The notes beneath the pieces are model-generated. The model was not told the DNA's origin, did no database searches, and saw only the letters and a program-made list of their open reading frames with translations. A stretch of DNA of 9,915 nt, taken from the NCBI GenBank assembly GCA_002280485.1, contig NCED01000084.1, positions 1-9,915 on the forward strand, written 5' to 3'. How positions within the stretch are numbered: position 1 is the first letter of the stretch; every line of letters starts with the position of its first letter. Origin of the DNA: Caulobacterales bacterium 32-69-10 (GTDB lineage: Bacteria; Pseudomonadota; Alphaproteobacteria; Caulobacterales; Caulobacteraceae). A program made the translations under genes and the position numbers. Below are positions 1 to 6,066 of the stretch, one piece after another.

Positions 1-104
1 GTGCAACGAACTTCGACATTCTAGATCTCCTCATTAAGGCGCGGCCTCCGAGCCGTCCCCGCTCGATTGACCTCGGAACACGCCGCCATGTGGCCTGTTT
101 CATG

Positions 105-119
105 TTAATGTCGAATGAA
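105..119. promoter_or_regulatory. CtrA-like binding site (TTAA-N7-TGAA)
   Basis: TTAA at 105-108 is followed by seven bases and TGAA at 116-119, one mismatch from the Caulobacter CtrA consensus TTAA-N7-TTAA. It lies about 230 bp before the pilus gene start. In Caulobacter, Tad pilus genes are under CtrA control, which makes the site plausible. The assignment is inferred from motif and context only. Confidence 0.35.
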
Positions 120-149
120 TAGCACCGCCGATATCAGCACTGACTATGG

Positions 150-164
150 TTAGTGAGGACTTAA
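150..164. promoter_or_regulatory. CtrA-like binding site (TTAG-N7-TTAA)
   Basis: TTAG at 150-153 and TTAA at 161-164 are separated by exactly seven bases, one mismatch from the full CtrA consensus. It is the second such motif in 60 bp of relatively AT-rich DNA upstream of the pilus genes. The pairing of two near-consensus sites is better evidence than either alone. Confidence 0.4.
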
Positions 165-348
165 CAAGCCTATCTGTAGTAGATGAGCCCTCATTCTTTT
201 GCCGATTTAGTGCATTCGCCGCGGCGCTTTGCGGGCGTTTAGCCGCACCCGGGGCGGGCTTTGAGACTTTGTTGACCATTCGCGCGCAGTTTGGCCGTCA
301 GCCGCCGCGCGCTCGCGCGGCAGCCGTCCGCCTTCAAAGGGATTGCCC

Positions 349-855
349 ATGCGCCCGCCCATGCGTCCTGCCGTCCGTTTCGCCTTCGCCGCCCTGACCG
401 CCGCGGCTGTCGCGGGCCCTGGCCTCCTCGCCCCCGCCCGGGCCGCCGAGGTGGTGTCGGTGCCGATCGACCAGGCGGTGCGGGTGGACGTCGGCGGCCT
501 GATCAGCTCGGTGGTCATCGCCAACCCGGGCGTCGCCGACGTGCGGGTGGTGGACAGCCACACCTTCTACCTGATGGGCAACGGCTACGGCACGACCAAC
601 GTCGTCGCCCTCGATCGCGACGGCCGCAACGTCTACTCCAGCGAGGTGGTGGTCACCGCCGGCAACGCGGGGCGGGTCTCGGTCTTCCGCGGCTCCGCAC
701 GCACCGACATGGCCTGCGCGGCCAGCTGCCAGCCCGCCATGCGCTCGGGCGCGGGCGGCGGGCCCAGCGGCGGCGGCGGCGGCGGCGCGGCGCCCTCCGG
801 CGGCGGCGTGGCCGGCGCCCTGGGTTCGGCCCTGGGCGGCGGCGGCACGCCGTAA
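349..855 (+). CDS. Pilus assembly/secretin N-terminal domain protein, secreted
   Basis: The 168-residue product is probably a periplasmic protein of a Tad-type pilus. It has an Arg-containing N-terminus and a hydrophobic signal peptide ending near PARA|AE. About 70 residues follow that resemble the N-terminal domain of CpaC/RcpA secretins: VPIDQAVRVDV, then VVIANPGVADVRVV, then YLMGNGYGTTNVVALD. This matches the pattern of the 'pilus formation protein N-terminal region'. The secretin barrel that follows in CpaC is absent; instead the protein ends in a Cys-containing linker and a Gly/Ser/Ala-rich tail. ATG at 349 was chosen because AAAGGGA lies at 336-342, six bases away; TTG 343 is an upstream in-frame alternative. 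It heads a plus-strand series with the TadE/TadF-like genes. Domain assignment is fairly sure; the exact role of the truncated architecture is unknown. Confidence 0.8.
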   Translation: MRPPMRPAVRFAFAALTAAAVAGPGLLAPARAAEVVSVPIDQAVRVDVGGLISSVVIANPGVADVRVVDSHTFYLMGNGYGTTNVVALDRDGRNVYSSEVVVTAGNAGRVSVFRGSARTDMACAASCQPAMRSGAGGGPSGGGGGGAAPSGGGVAGALGSALGGGGTP

Positions 856-901
856 TCGGGCGGCCCTAACTGTTGCTTAGGAAGCCTCGGCTAGTATCGC
901 G

Positions 902-1471
902 ATGATGGCCGAGCACGACAAACCCCAGGTTCGAACGCGGCTGCGCCGCTTCACGGCCGACCGCTCGGGCGCCATGGCGGTCGAGTTCGCCCTGGTCGTG
1001 GCGCCGCTGCTGTTCATGCTGTTCGCGATCATCGAGCTGGGGCTCGTGTTCCTGATGACCTCCACCCTGGAGAACGCCACCACCCAGGCGGCCCGGGAGG
1101 TGCGCACCGGAAGCCTGCAGAAGGGCGGCACGGCCACCGTGGCGACCTTCCGCAAATCCATCTGCGACCAGCTGGGCTGGATGCAGTCGCAGTGCAACAC
1201 CAACCTTAAAATCGACGTGCGGACCTTCAGCGAGTTCAGCAATCCGCCGGTGTCGGACCTCAATTCCTCGGGCGGAACCTTCGACCCCACCAAGCTGAAA
1301 TTCGAGCTTGGGGCGGCGGGCGAGATCGTGCTGGTGAGATCGTTCTACACCTGGACCCAGATTACGCCGTTCCTGCCGATGGGCGGGCTGCAGGAGTTCA
1401 CCGACGCCGACAGCGGGAAAAAGTCGAAGCAGATCATCGCGGCGGCCACCTTCCGAAACGAGCCGTTCTGA
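902..1471 (+). CDS. TadE-like pseudopilin, pilus assembly
   Basis: The 189-residue product is a TadE/TadG-family protein. TadE proteins are minor pseudopilins of the Tad (Flp) pilus, processed by the prepilin peptidase and held in the inner membrane with a periplasmic C-terminal part. Visible features are a basic N-terminus, the motif DRSGAMAVEFALVVAP and a single hydrophobic segment to about residue 50. Gly23 followed by A-M-A-V-Glu28 fits processing after Gly with Glu at +5. Two Cys residues (CDQLGWMQSQC) in the periplasmic part could pair. The ATG at 902 is followed directly by a second ATG at 905; neither has a strong ribosome binding site. The stop codon overlaps the start of the next gene by one base (TGATG), indicating translational coupling with the TadF-like gene. 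Confidence 0.88.
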   Translation: MMAEHDKPQVRTRLRRFTADRSGAMAVEFALVVAPLLFMLFAIIELGLVFLMTSTLENATTQAAREVRTGSLQKGGTATVATFRKSICDQLGWMQSQCNTNLKIDVRTFSEFSNPPVSDLNSSGGTFDPTKLKFELGAAGEIVLVRSFYTWTQITPFLPMGGLQEFTDADSGKKSKQIIAAATFRNEPF

Positions 1472-2079
1472 TGCGAGGCCGTGTCCCCTTCCTCCCATTT
1501 CTGCCCTTCCTGGAGGCTTGGCGGCGCGACCGGCGCGGCGTGTCGGCGGTCGAATTCGCCCTCATCGCCCCGGTGCTGATCACCACCTTCATGGGCCTGG
1601 CGGAGCTCTCGCAGGGCATGACCGTGCAGCGCCGGGTCAGCCACGCGGCCTCCGCGGTCGGCGACCTCGTGGCCCAGGCCGACAAGGTCACCGACACCGG
1701 CATCGTGGGAATCTTCCGGGCCGCCACCGTCATCCTCAGCCCGTTTCCCACCACCCCCCTGAAGCTGCGGGTGACCAGCGTCACCCGCAACGCCCAGGGC
1801 CTGTCCATCGTCGACTGGAGCGAAACGCCGGCTGGGCAGGCCACGGGGCTGGCGAAGCTGGCGAACGGCGCCACCGTGCCAAACTGCGGCGGCGCGACGA
1901 CTACCGGCTGTGTCCCCGCGGGCCTGCTCACGGCCACCGGCGACAATGTGATCATGTCCGAGGGGCAGTACACCTACGAGGCCCTGGTCAAGTACGTGAT
2001 CAAGAACGGACTGACCTTCAACGAGAAATTCTACCTGCGCGCCCGCCGGGGCGGCGCCGTGCAGCGCACCGCCACCTAG
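1471..2079 (+). CDS. TadF/TadE-like pseudopilin, pilus assembly
   Basis: The 202-residue second pseudopilin has the same architecture as its upstream neighbour. A basic leader is followed by RRGVSAVEFALIAPVL and one membrane segment, then a periplasmic domain with two Cys residues (NCGG, GCVP). Gly23 precedes V-S-A-V-Glu28, so the predicted processing site falls at the same residue number as in the gene at 902. The leader is unusual in carrying a hydrophobic PFLPFLPFL run. Paired TadE and TadF proteins are usual in Tad loci, and the one-base TGATG overlap shows the two are co-translated. Which of the two corresponds to TadE and which to TadF in other species cannot be settled by eye. Confidence 0.86.
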   Translation: MRGRVPFLPFLPFLEAWRRDRRGVSAVEFALIAPVLITTFMGLAELSQGMTVQRRVSHAASAVGDLVAQADKVTDTGIVGIFRAATVILSPFPTTPLKLRVTSVTRNAQGLSIVDWSETPAGQATGLAKLANGATVPNCGGATTTGCVPAGLLTATGDNVIMSEGQYTYEALVKYVIKNGLTFNEKFYLRARRGGAVQRTAT

Positions 2080-2140
2080 GCGTCAGGAACCGCCCGCCCC
2101 GCCCGCCGTTTCGGCAGCGACCCTTTTCGAGCGAGCGCAG

Positions 2141-2287
2141 ATGGCCCCCTTCCTCAAGAAGATCCCCCTCATCACCCTGTGCGCCCTGTCGGTATGCCTG
2201 ACCGTCGCCGCCTGTAGCCATGACGCGGAGCAGCGCGCCGCGTCCGGCGGCGGCGGGGTCTATGTCGGCGCCGGCGTCGGGCGCTAG
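2141..2287 (+). CDS. Small lipoprotein, 48 residues
   Basis: A short reading frame encodes a probable lipoprotein. MAPFLKK supplies the basic n-region, a hydrophobic stretch follows, and the lipobox V-A-A-Cys25 would be cut to leave a 24-residue lipidated peptide rich in Gly and ending VYVGAGVGR. It lies 61 bases after the TadF-like gene on the same strand and may be the last gene of that unit. No strong ribosome binding site is visible. Its stop TAG (2285-2287) sits in a CTAG that is also the stop of the EF-hand gene on the other strand. Small lipoproteins of this size (entericidin-like and others) are easily missed. The lipobox makes a real gene likely; the function is unknown. Confidence 0.6.
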   Translation: MAPFLKKIPLITLCALSVCLTVAACSHDAEQRAASGGGGVYVGAGVGR

Positions 2288-2739
2288 TTGCTGGCCTCGG
2301 GCTTGACCGGGTCGGCCTTCGAGACCTCGCCATCCTTGTCGGTGTCGTGGTGGATGAACATGGTCCAGCCCGAATAGTCGAACTCCGCCGGCGTGATGGC
2401 CTTGTCGTCGTTGGAATCGAGCACCCTGAAGCGGATGGCGGTCTGAGACATCTGGCGGCGGTGCAGGTCGGCGCTGACCGGCAGGGGCGAGACCTTGCCG
2501 CCGTCCAGGCGCGCCCGGAACTCCTGCATATATTCGCCCTGGCTGATCGTGCCGTCGCCGCTGGCGTCGATGGCCCTGAACTGGCGGGCGCGGCCGGCGG
2601 CGTACTCGTCCTTGCCGACCTTGCCGTCGCCGTTGGAATCCTCCTCGGCGATGAAGGTGTCGCGGCTGTGGGACGCAGCCAGGGCGGCGCCGGCGACGAA
2701 CGTCACCAGTACGGCGGCGAGGATCGGTTGCGGTCTCAT
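2284..2739 (-). CDS. Periplasmic EF-hand protein (four calcium-binding loops)
   Basis: The 151-residue product has an N-terminal signal peptide (to about Ala21/Ala22) and four EF-hand-type loops. Residues 34-45 (DSNGDGKVGKDE) and 58-69 (DASGDGTISQGE) are canonical. Residues 108-119 (DSNDDKAITPAE) have Lys in place of the usual Gly at loop position 6. Residues 132-143 (DTDKDGEVSKAD) have Asp instead of Glu at position 12. The protein should bind calcium or a related divalent ion in the periplasm. Its ATG overlaps the stop of the DUF4198-like gene by four bases (ATGA), so the two form an operon. That operon diverges from the TonB-dependent receptor behind a Fur-like operator, which suggests a link to metal supply. 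A regulatory or structural role is possible; no enzyme domain is seen. Confidence 0.88.
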   Translation of the reverse strand: MRPQPILAAVLVTFVAGAALAASHSRDTFIAEEDSNGDGKVGKDEYAAGRARQFRAIDASGDGTISQGEYMQEFRARLDGGKVSPLPVSADLHRRQMSQTAIRFRVLDSNDDKAITPAEFDYSGWTMFIHHDTDKDGEVSKADPVKPEASN

Positions 2740-3518
2740 TCTGTGGCCTCGAAGGTCAGGGCGTAGGTGAAGCTGCGGGCGGCCGCCACCTCAGGGGTCG
2801 GCGGGACCCGATAGCGACTCATGATGTGGAACAGGCCGGGCCGGGCCGGCCTGACGGTGAAGCGGCCGTCCGCGCCGGTCGTCGTCTGGGCCGGCGGCTT
2901 GCCGTCGCCGAAGCGGCCGTCGCCGCGGCTGATCTCCACCGCCAGGTTCGGCACGGGCTTGCCCTCGAACAGGGCCTCGAACACCGCGTCCTGGCCGATG
3001 AAGATGCTGCTAGGGTGGGTGATCGCCCTGAACTCCAGCCCCTTGCCGGTCGGCGCCAGGGCGGCTTCGTCGGGGGCGCCGCGGCTGACATAGACGTCGG
3101 CGGTGGTCAGGCTCTGCATGTCGACCAGGGTCGCGCCGGCGGGAACCGGATCGCCCGGCTCCTCCAGGAACGCCCACTTGCCGCCCGCGAAATAGGCCTT
3201 GGCGACGCGGCCGACCCGGGCGCCGGTGGTGATGCGGTAGGTCCCGGGGGTCGGGATCGGCGCCTCGAACACGGCCACGTCCGACAGGTAGGTCGGGGTC
3301 AGCAGGGTCCGCCGGCCGCGCGGGTCGACCACGGCGTAGGCGTCGGACTTCATCACCACCTCCGACTCGAAGAACACCTCGGTGAACGAGGCCGTGACCG
3401 TCACGTGGTCGCGGGTGGTCAGGTCGAAGACATTGGGCAGCAGATAGGGCGCGTGGGCCGCCGCCGCCGCCGGGAGCAGCAGCAGCGCGCAGGCCAGCAG
3501 GCGGGCGGCGATCGACAT
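2736..3518 (-). CDS. DUF4198-like periplasmic protein, metal-uptake associated
   Basis: The 260-residue secreted protein resembles DUF4198/NikM-like periplasmic proteins, often found beside metal transporters and TonB-dependent receptors. The signal peptide ends in a poly-Ala run followed by HAPYLLPNVF, so cleavage before His22 would leave an N-terminal His. The rest looks beta-rich: VTVTASFTEVFFESEV, then a segment with YRITTGARVGRVAKAYF. A C-terminal Ig-like segment has the signature GADGRFTVRPARPGLFHI. ATG 3518 was preferred over the ORF-maximal start at 3578. It has AAGGA eight bases upstream and begins the signal peptide directly, whereas the longer start lies by the Fur-like palindrome. 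It is co-transcribed with the EF-hand gene (four-base overlap) and diverges from the receptor gene. Binding of nickel, iron or another metal is inferred from the family, not shown. Confidence 0.75.
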   Translation of the reverse strand: MSIAARLLACALLLLPAAAAAHAPYLLPNVFDLTTRDHVTVTASFTEVFFESEVVMKSDAYAVVDPRGRRTLLTPTYLSDVAVFEAPIPTPGTYRITTGARVGRVAKAYFAGGKWAFLEEPGDPVPAGATLVDMQSLTTADVYVSRGAPDEAALAPTGKGLEFRAITHPSSIFIGQDAVFEALFEGKPVPNLAVEISRGDGRFGDGKPPAQTTTGADGRFTVRPARPGLFHIMSRYRVPPTPEVAAARSFTYALTFEATE

Positions 3519-3562
3519 GGGCCGGGTCCTTGGGCTCAGGGTCGCTGACGCTCTATCGCTAA

Positions 3563-3577
3563 TGATTCTGAGAATCA
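3563..3577. promoter_or_regulatory. Fur-type operator, perfect 7-1-7 palindrome
   Basis: TGATTCT-G-AGAATCA is a perfect inverted repeat with the 7-1-7 layout of Fur boxes, keeping the outer TGAT/ATCA of the enterobacterial consensus. It lies 45 bp upstream of the DUF4198-like start and about 90 bp upstream of the receptor start, so it could control both directions. It contains two GANTC sites (3564-3568 and 3572-3576). A weak -35-like TTGACT for the receptor lies at 3590-3595, with TTAACC 16 bases further on. Confidence 0.6.
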
Positions 3578-3634
3578 ATCGCAGTTTTCTTGACTCCCCT
3601 GAAGCTCGGCCTTAACCGGCCCCATCAGCGCTAA

Positions 3635-3649
3635 TGCGAAGCGTTCGCA
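3635..3649. promoter_or_regulatory. Second Fur-type operator, before the receptor gene
   Basis: TGCGAA-GCG-TTCGCA is an inverted repeat with perfect 6-base arms. It agrees at 11 of 15 positions with the core of the operator at 6022-6036. It lies 20 bp before the receptor start at 3670, where a bound repressor would block transcription. The alternative ATG at 3634 falls on this palindrome, one reason for choosing the later start. Confidence 0.5.
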
Positions 3650-3669
3650 ATAGCTGGTCGGGGACATCC

Positions 3670-5726
3670 ATGCCGCTCATTCATCGCCGCCTCGCCGCGG
3701 TCTCGCTCCTGGCCCTCGTCGCCGCCATGGCTGGACAGGCCAACGCCGCCTCCGCGCCGGAGACCGGGGAGACCGGGACCGTCAGCGCCCTGGACCCCCT
3801 CACCGTCAGCGTCACCCGCACCGAGAAGAAGGCCGACGACGTTCCGGCCACGGTCAGCGTCATCACCGCCGCGACGATCGAGGAGAACCTGGTCGTCGAC
3901 ATCAAGGATCTGGTGCGGTTCGAGCCGGGCGTGGCCGTCCGGTCCAGCCCGTCGCGCTTCACCGCCGCCGGGGCCTCCACGGGCCGCGACGGCGCCAGCG
4001 GCTTCAACATCCGCGGCCTGGAGGGCAACCGGGTGCTGATCCAGGTCGACGGGGTGCGCATCCCCGACGCCTACAGCTTCGGCGCCCAGTCGGTCGGCCG
4101 CGGCGACTATGTCGACCTCGACGTGCTCAAGTCTGTGGAGATCGTGCGCGGCCCGGCCTCGGCCCTCTATGGCAGCGACGGCGTCGCCGGCTCGGTCAGC
4201 TTCATCACCAAGGACCCGTCGGACCTGCTCGCGCCGGGACGGAATTGGGCCGCCCGCGCCAGGGTCGGCTACGCTTCCGCCGACGAAAGCTGGTCCAAGA
4301 GCGCTGTCCTGGCCGGGCGGTCGGGGTCGTGGGAGGCCATGCTCGCCTATACCCGCAGGGACGGCGAAGGCCAGAAGACCGGCGGCGACAACGACGCGCC
4401 CAACATCACCCGCACCACCGCCAACCCGGAGGACAACGCCTCCAACGCCTTCCTCGGCAAGCTGGTCTACGCCCCCGACGCCCATAACCGCCTGCGGCTG
4501 ACCTGGGACCACCTCGACAGCGACACCGACTGGGTGGTGCTCAGCGCCGTCGCCCTGCCCCCGCTGGCGGCGACCAGCACCCTGGGCCTGACCGCCTTCG
4601 ACACCCTGAAGCGCAACCGGGTCAGCCTCGACCACCGCTACCAGGACGGCGGCGGCCTGATCTCCGCCGCCCACACCACCGTCTTCTACCAGGACAGCCG
4701 CACCCGGCAGTACTCGGCCGAGGACCGCAACACCGCCGCCGACCGTGTCCGCGACGCCCTCTTCACCAACCGGGTACCCTGGCCGGCGCCTTCATTCAGG
4801 ACGAGATCACCACGGCGGCGGGCAAGCTGTCGCTCTATCCCGCCCTGCGCCTCGACTACTACAAGCTCAGTCCCAAGGCCGATCCCCTGTTCACCGCCAG
4901 CGTCCCGGCGGGCCAGAGCGATTCGCGCCTGACCCCCAAGTTCGGGGCGGTGTTCCGGGCCTCCGGCCTCGTCACCCTGTTCGCCAATGCGGCGGCGGGC
5001 TTCAAGGCCCCCAGCCCGTCGCAGGTCAACAACGGCTTCTCCAACCCGGTCTCCAACTATCGGTCGGTGTCGAACCCGGACCTGAAGCCGGAGACCAGCC
5101 GCACCGTCGAGGGCGGGGTGCGGCTGCACGGCCCGGGCTGGTCGGTCAGCGGCGCGGCCTTCACCGGCAAGTACCGGGACTTCATCGACCAGGTGCAGGT
5201 CTCGGGGTCGTTCACCCCGGCCAATCCGGCGGTCTACCAGTTCGTCAACCGGGCGGCGGTGCGCATCAGCGGCGTCGAGGCCCGGGCCCAGGTCGGGCTG
5301 GGCGGCGGCTTCACCCTCACCGGCGCGGCCTCAGCCACCCGGGGGAACTCGACCACCAACGGGGTGAAGAGCGCGCTCGCCACCATCGAACCGTTCAAGG
5401 CCTCCTTGGGCCTCGGCTGGCGCGAACGGGCGGGGCGGTTCGGCGGTCAGGTCTTCGCGGTCTATTCGGCGGCCAAGTCCGCCGGCCGCGCCGGCATCGC
5501 CTGCACCCCGAGCTGCTTCCTGCCGGCGGACTTCGCGGTCTTCGACGCCACCGTGTTCTGGAACGTGACCCCCGCCGCCACCCTGCGCGCCGGCGTCTTC
5601 AACATCACCGACCAGACCTACTACTGGTGGAGCGACGCCCGCGGCCTGGCCTCCAACGCCGTCGGCCGGCAGGCCTATAGCCAGCCGGGCCGCAACGTCA
5701 GCCTGTCGCTGGCGCTGAAGCTGTAG
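3670..5726 (+). pseudogene. TonB-dependent heme/hemoglobin-family receptor, frameshifted
   Basis: This is an outer-membrane beta-barrel receptor of the hemoglobin/transferrin/lactoferrin family, which takes up heme or related iron sources with TonB energy. A signal peptide (MPLIHRRLAAV...GQANA) is followed by a TonB-box-like PLTVSVT and a plug with FNIRGLEGNRVLIQVDGVRIPD and VEIVRGPASALYGSDGVAG. The barrel carries FKAPSPSQV (from 5001) and NPDLKPE (5073-5093), the FRAP/NPNL boxes of heme receptors. ATG 3670 has GGGGA at 3660-3664. The frame is intact for 367 codons to about 4770, then breaks; the next frame continues from TLAGAFIQDEI (4776) for 316 codons to the C-terminus. From memory of the family, some 50-60 residues of barrel are missing at the join, so this is a deletion plus frameshift rather than a one-base slip. 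The join lies on the palindrome GGGTACCC (4772-4779). It may be a true pseudogene or an assembly fault. Confidence 0.85.
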
Positions 5727-5740
5727 GGGGCGCCCATAAG

Positions 5741-5835
5741 CTGTCATCCCGGCCTTGAGCCGGGACCCAGGGGCCGCACGCACCACCCGGTCCCCCTGGG
5801 TCCCGGATAAGCCCTGCGGCTTTCCGGGATGACAG
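5741..5835. repeat. Palindromic intergenic repeat, copy 1
   Basis: A 95-bp nested palindrome sits between the receptor and the small minus-strand gene. Outer arms CTGTCATCCCGG (5741-5752) and CCGGGATGACAG (5824-5835) are perfect complements. CCGGGACCCAGGGG (5760-5773) pairs with CCCCTGGGTCCCGG (5793-5806). Each half also folds alone: CCCGGC-CTTGA-GCCGGG at 5748-5764, and CCCGGA with TCCGGG enclosing AAGCC-CTGC-GGCTT at 5802-5828. It is related to 9764-9851. It lies after both converging genes and could end transcription from both sides. TGTCATCCCGG-type elements are common in alphaproteobacterial intergenic DNA. Confidence 0.8.
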
Positions 5836-5848
5836 ACTTTTCTAAACC

Positions 5849-6001
5849 TTACGCGGCGCGCGCCCGCGCCCGCCGCCGACTGGCCTCCTCCATCACCGCC
5901 CGCACCTCCTCGGCGCGGACGCCGTCGCTGAGCATGACCAGCCGGACGATCGGGTCGGCCAGCATCTCTTCCAGCGTCAGTTCGGGCGGGGTCGAAGCCA
6001 T
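5849..6001 (-). CDS. Small conserved-looking protein, 50 residues, Fur-linked
   Basis: The product begins MASTPPELTLEEMLADPIV and is a short, soluble, mostly helical protein with acidic first two thirds and a C-terminal Arg/Ala tail (ASRRRARARAA). There is no signal peptide or membrane segment. ATG 6001 was preferred to a start 12 codons upstream because GAGGA stands seven bases before it. The longer start would also place its first codons on the Fur-type palindrome at 6016-6036. The gene diverges from the 160-residue protein at 6067 across only 65 bp containing that operator, so both are probably iron-regulated. I recall similar small proteins in Caulobacterales, but no function can be given. 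Confidence 0.6.
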   Translation of the reverse strand: MASTPPELTLEEMLADPIVRLVMLSDGVRAEEVRAVMEEASRRRARARAA

Positions 6002-6015
6002 CTCCGCTTCCTCAT

Positions 6016-6036
6016 TGCGATTGAGAACTATTCGCA
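6016..6036. promoter_or_regulatory. Fur-type operator between divergent orphan genes
   Basis: A 21-bp imperfect palindrome has TGCGA (6016-6020) and TCGCA (6032-6036) as outer arms. Inside it, TGAGAAC-T-ATTCGCA (6022-6036) has the 7-1-7 layout with 5 of 7 paired positions. Similar GAGAAC/TATTCGCA elements precede TonB-dependent receptor genes in alphaproteobacteria. A TATTAT sequence (6037-6042) suitable as a -10 box for the gene at 6067 abuts it, and it lies 14 bp before the start of the minus-strand gene at 6001. Repressor binding would shut both. Confidence 0.55.
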
Positions 6037-6066
6037 TATTATGGCCCGGCTATCAAGGAGAACCCC

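Larger units (their letters stand above)
1..348. other. Upstream non-coding region of the pilus gene set
   Basis: No convincing gene lies here. The stretch is visibly less GC-rich than the rest of the window, especially about 85-240, as expected of a promoter region. It contains two CtrA-like motifs, listed separately. A possible 83-codon frame starting at 146 has no ribosome binding site, runs into the next gene in another frame and lacks recognisable protein features, so it was not called. No clear sigma-70 promoter pair was identified. Confidence 0.6.

Noticed and set aside
146..397. Plus-strand frame of 83 codons before the pilus genes
   Set aside because: No ribosome binding site, no recognisable protein pattern, overlaps the next gene out of frame and covers a likely promoter region.
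768..785. Six CGG units as a possible phase-variable repeat
   Set aside because: Trinucleotide units do not change frame and simply encode the Gly-rich tail; nothing suggests regulated slippage.
3489..3518. Possible lipobox L-L-A-Cys near the start of the DUF4198-like protein
   Set aside because: Only six residues precede it, too short for a lipoprotein signal; the hydrophobic stretch continues to a normal Ala-x-Ala cleavage site.
3634..3669. Upstream ATG start for the receptor
   Set aside because: It falls on the TGCGAA/TTCGCA operator and lacks a ribosome binding site; ATG 3670 has GGGGA and begins the signal peptide.
3631..4674. Minus-strand frame of 347 codons
   Set aside because: Antisense shadow of the receptor plug and barrel; no start signal and no domain pattern.
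4745..5680. Plus-strand frame of 311 codons in the third frame of the receptor region
   Set aside because: The receptor C-terminal half is clearly in the other frame (FKAPSPSQV, NPDLKPE); this frame is low-complexity shadow.
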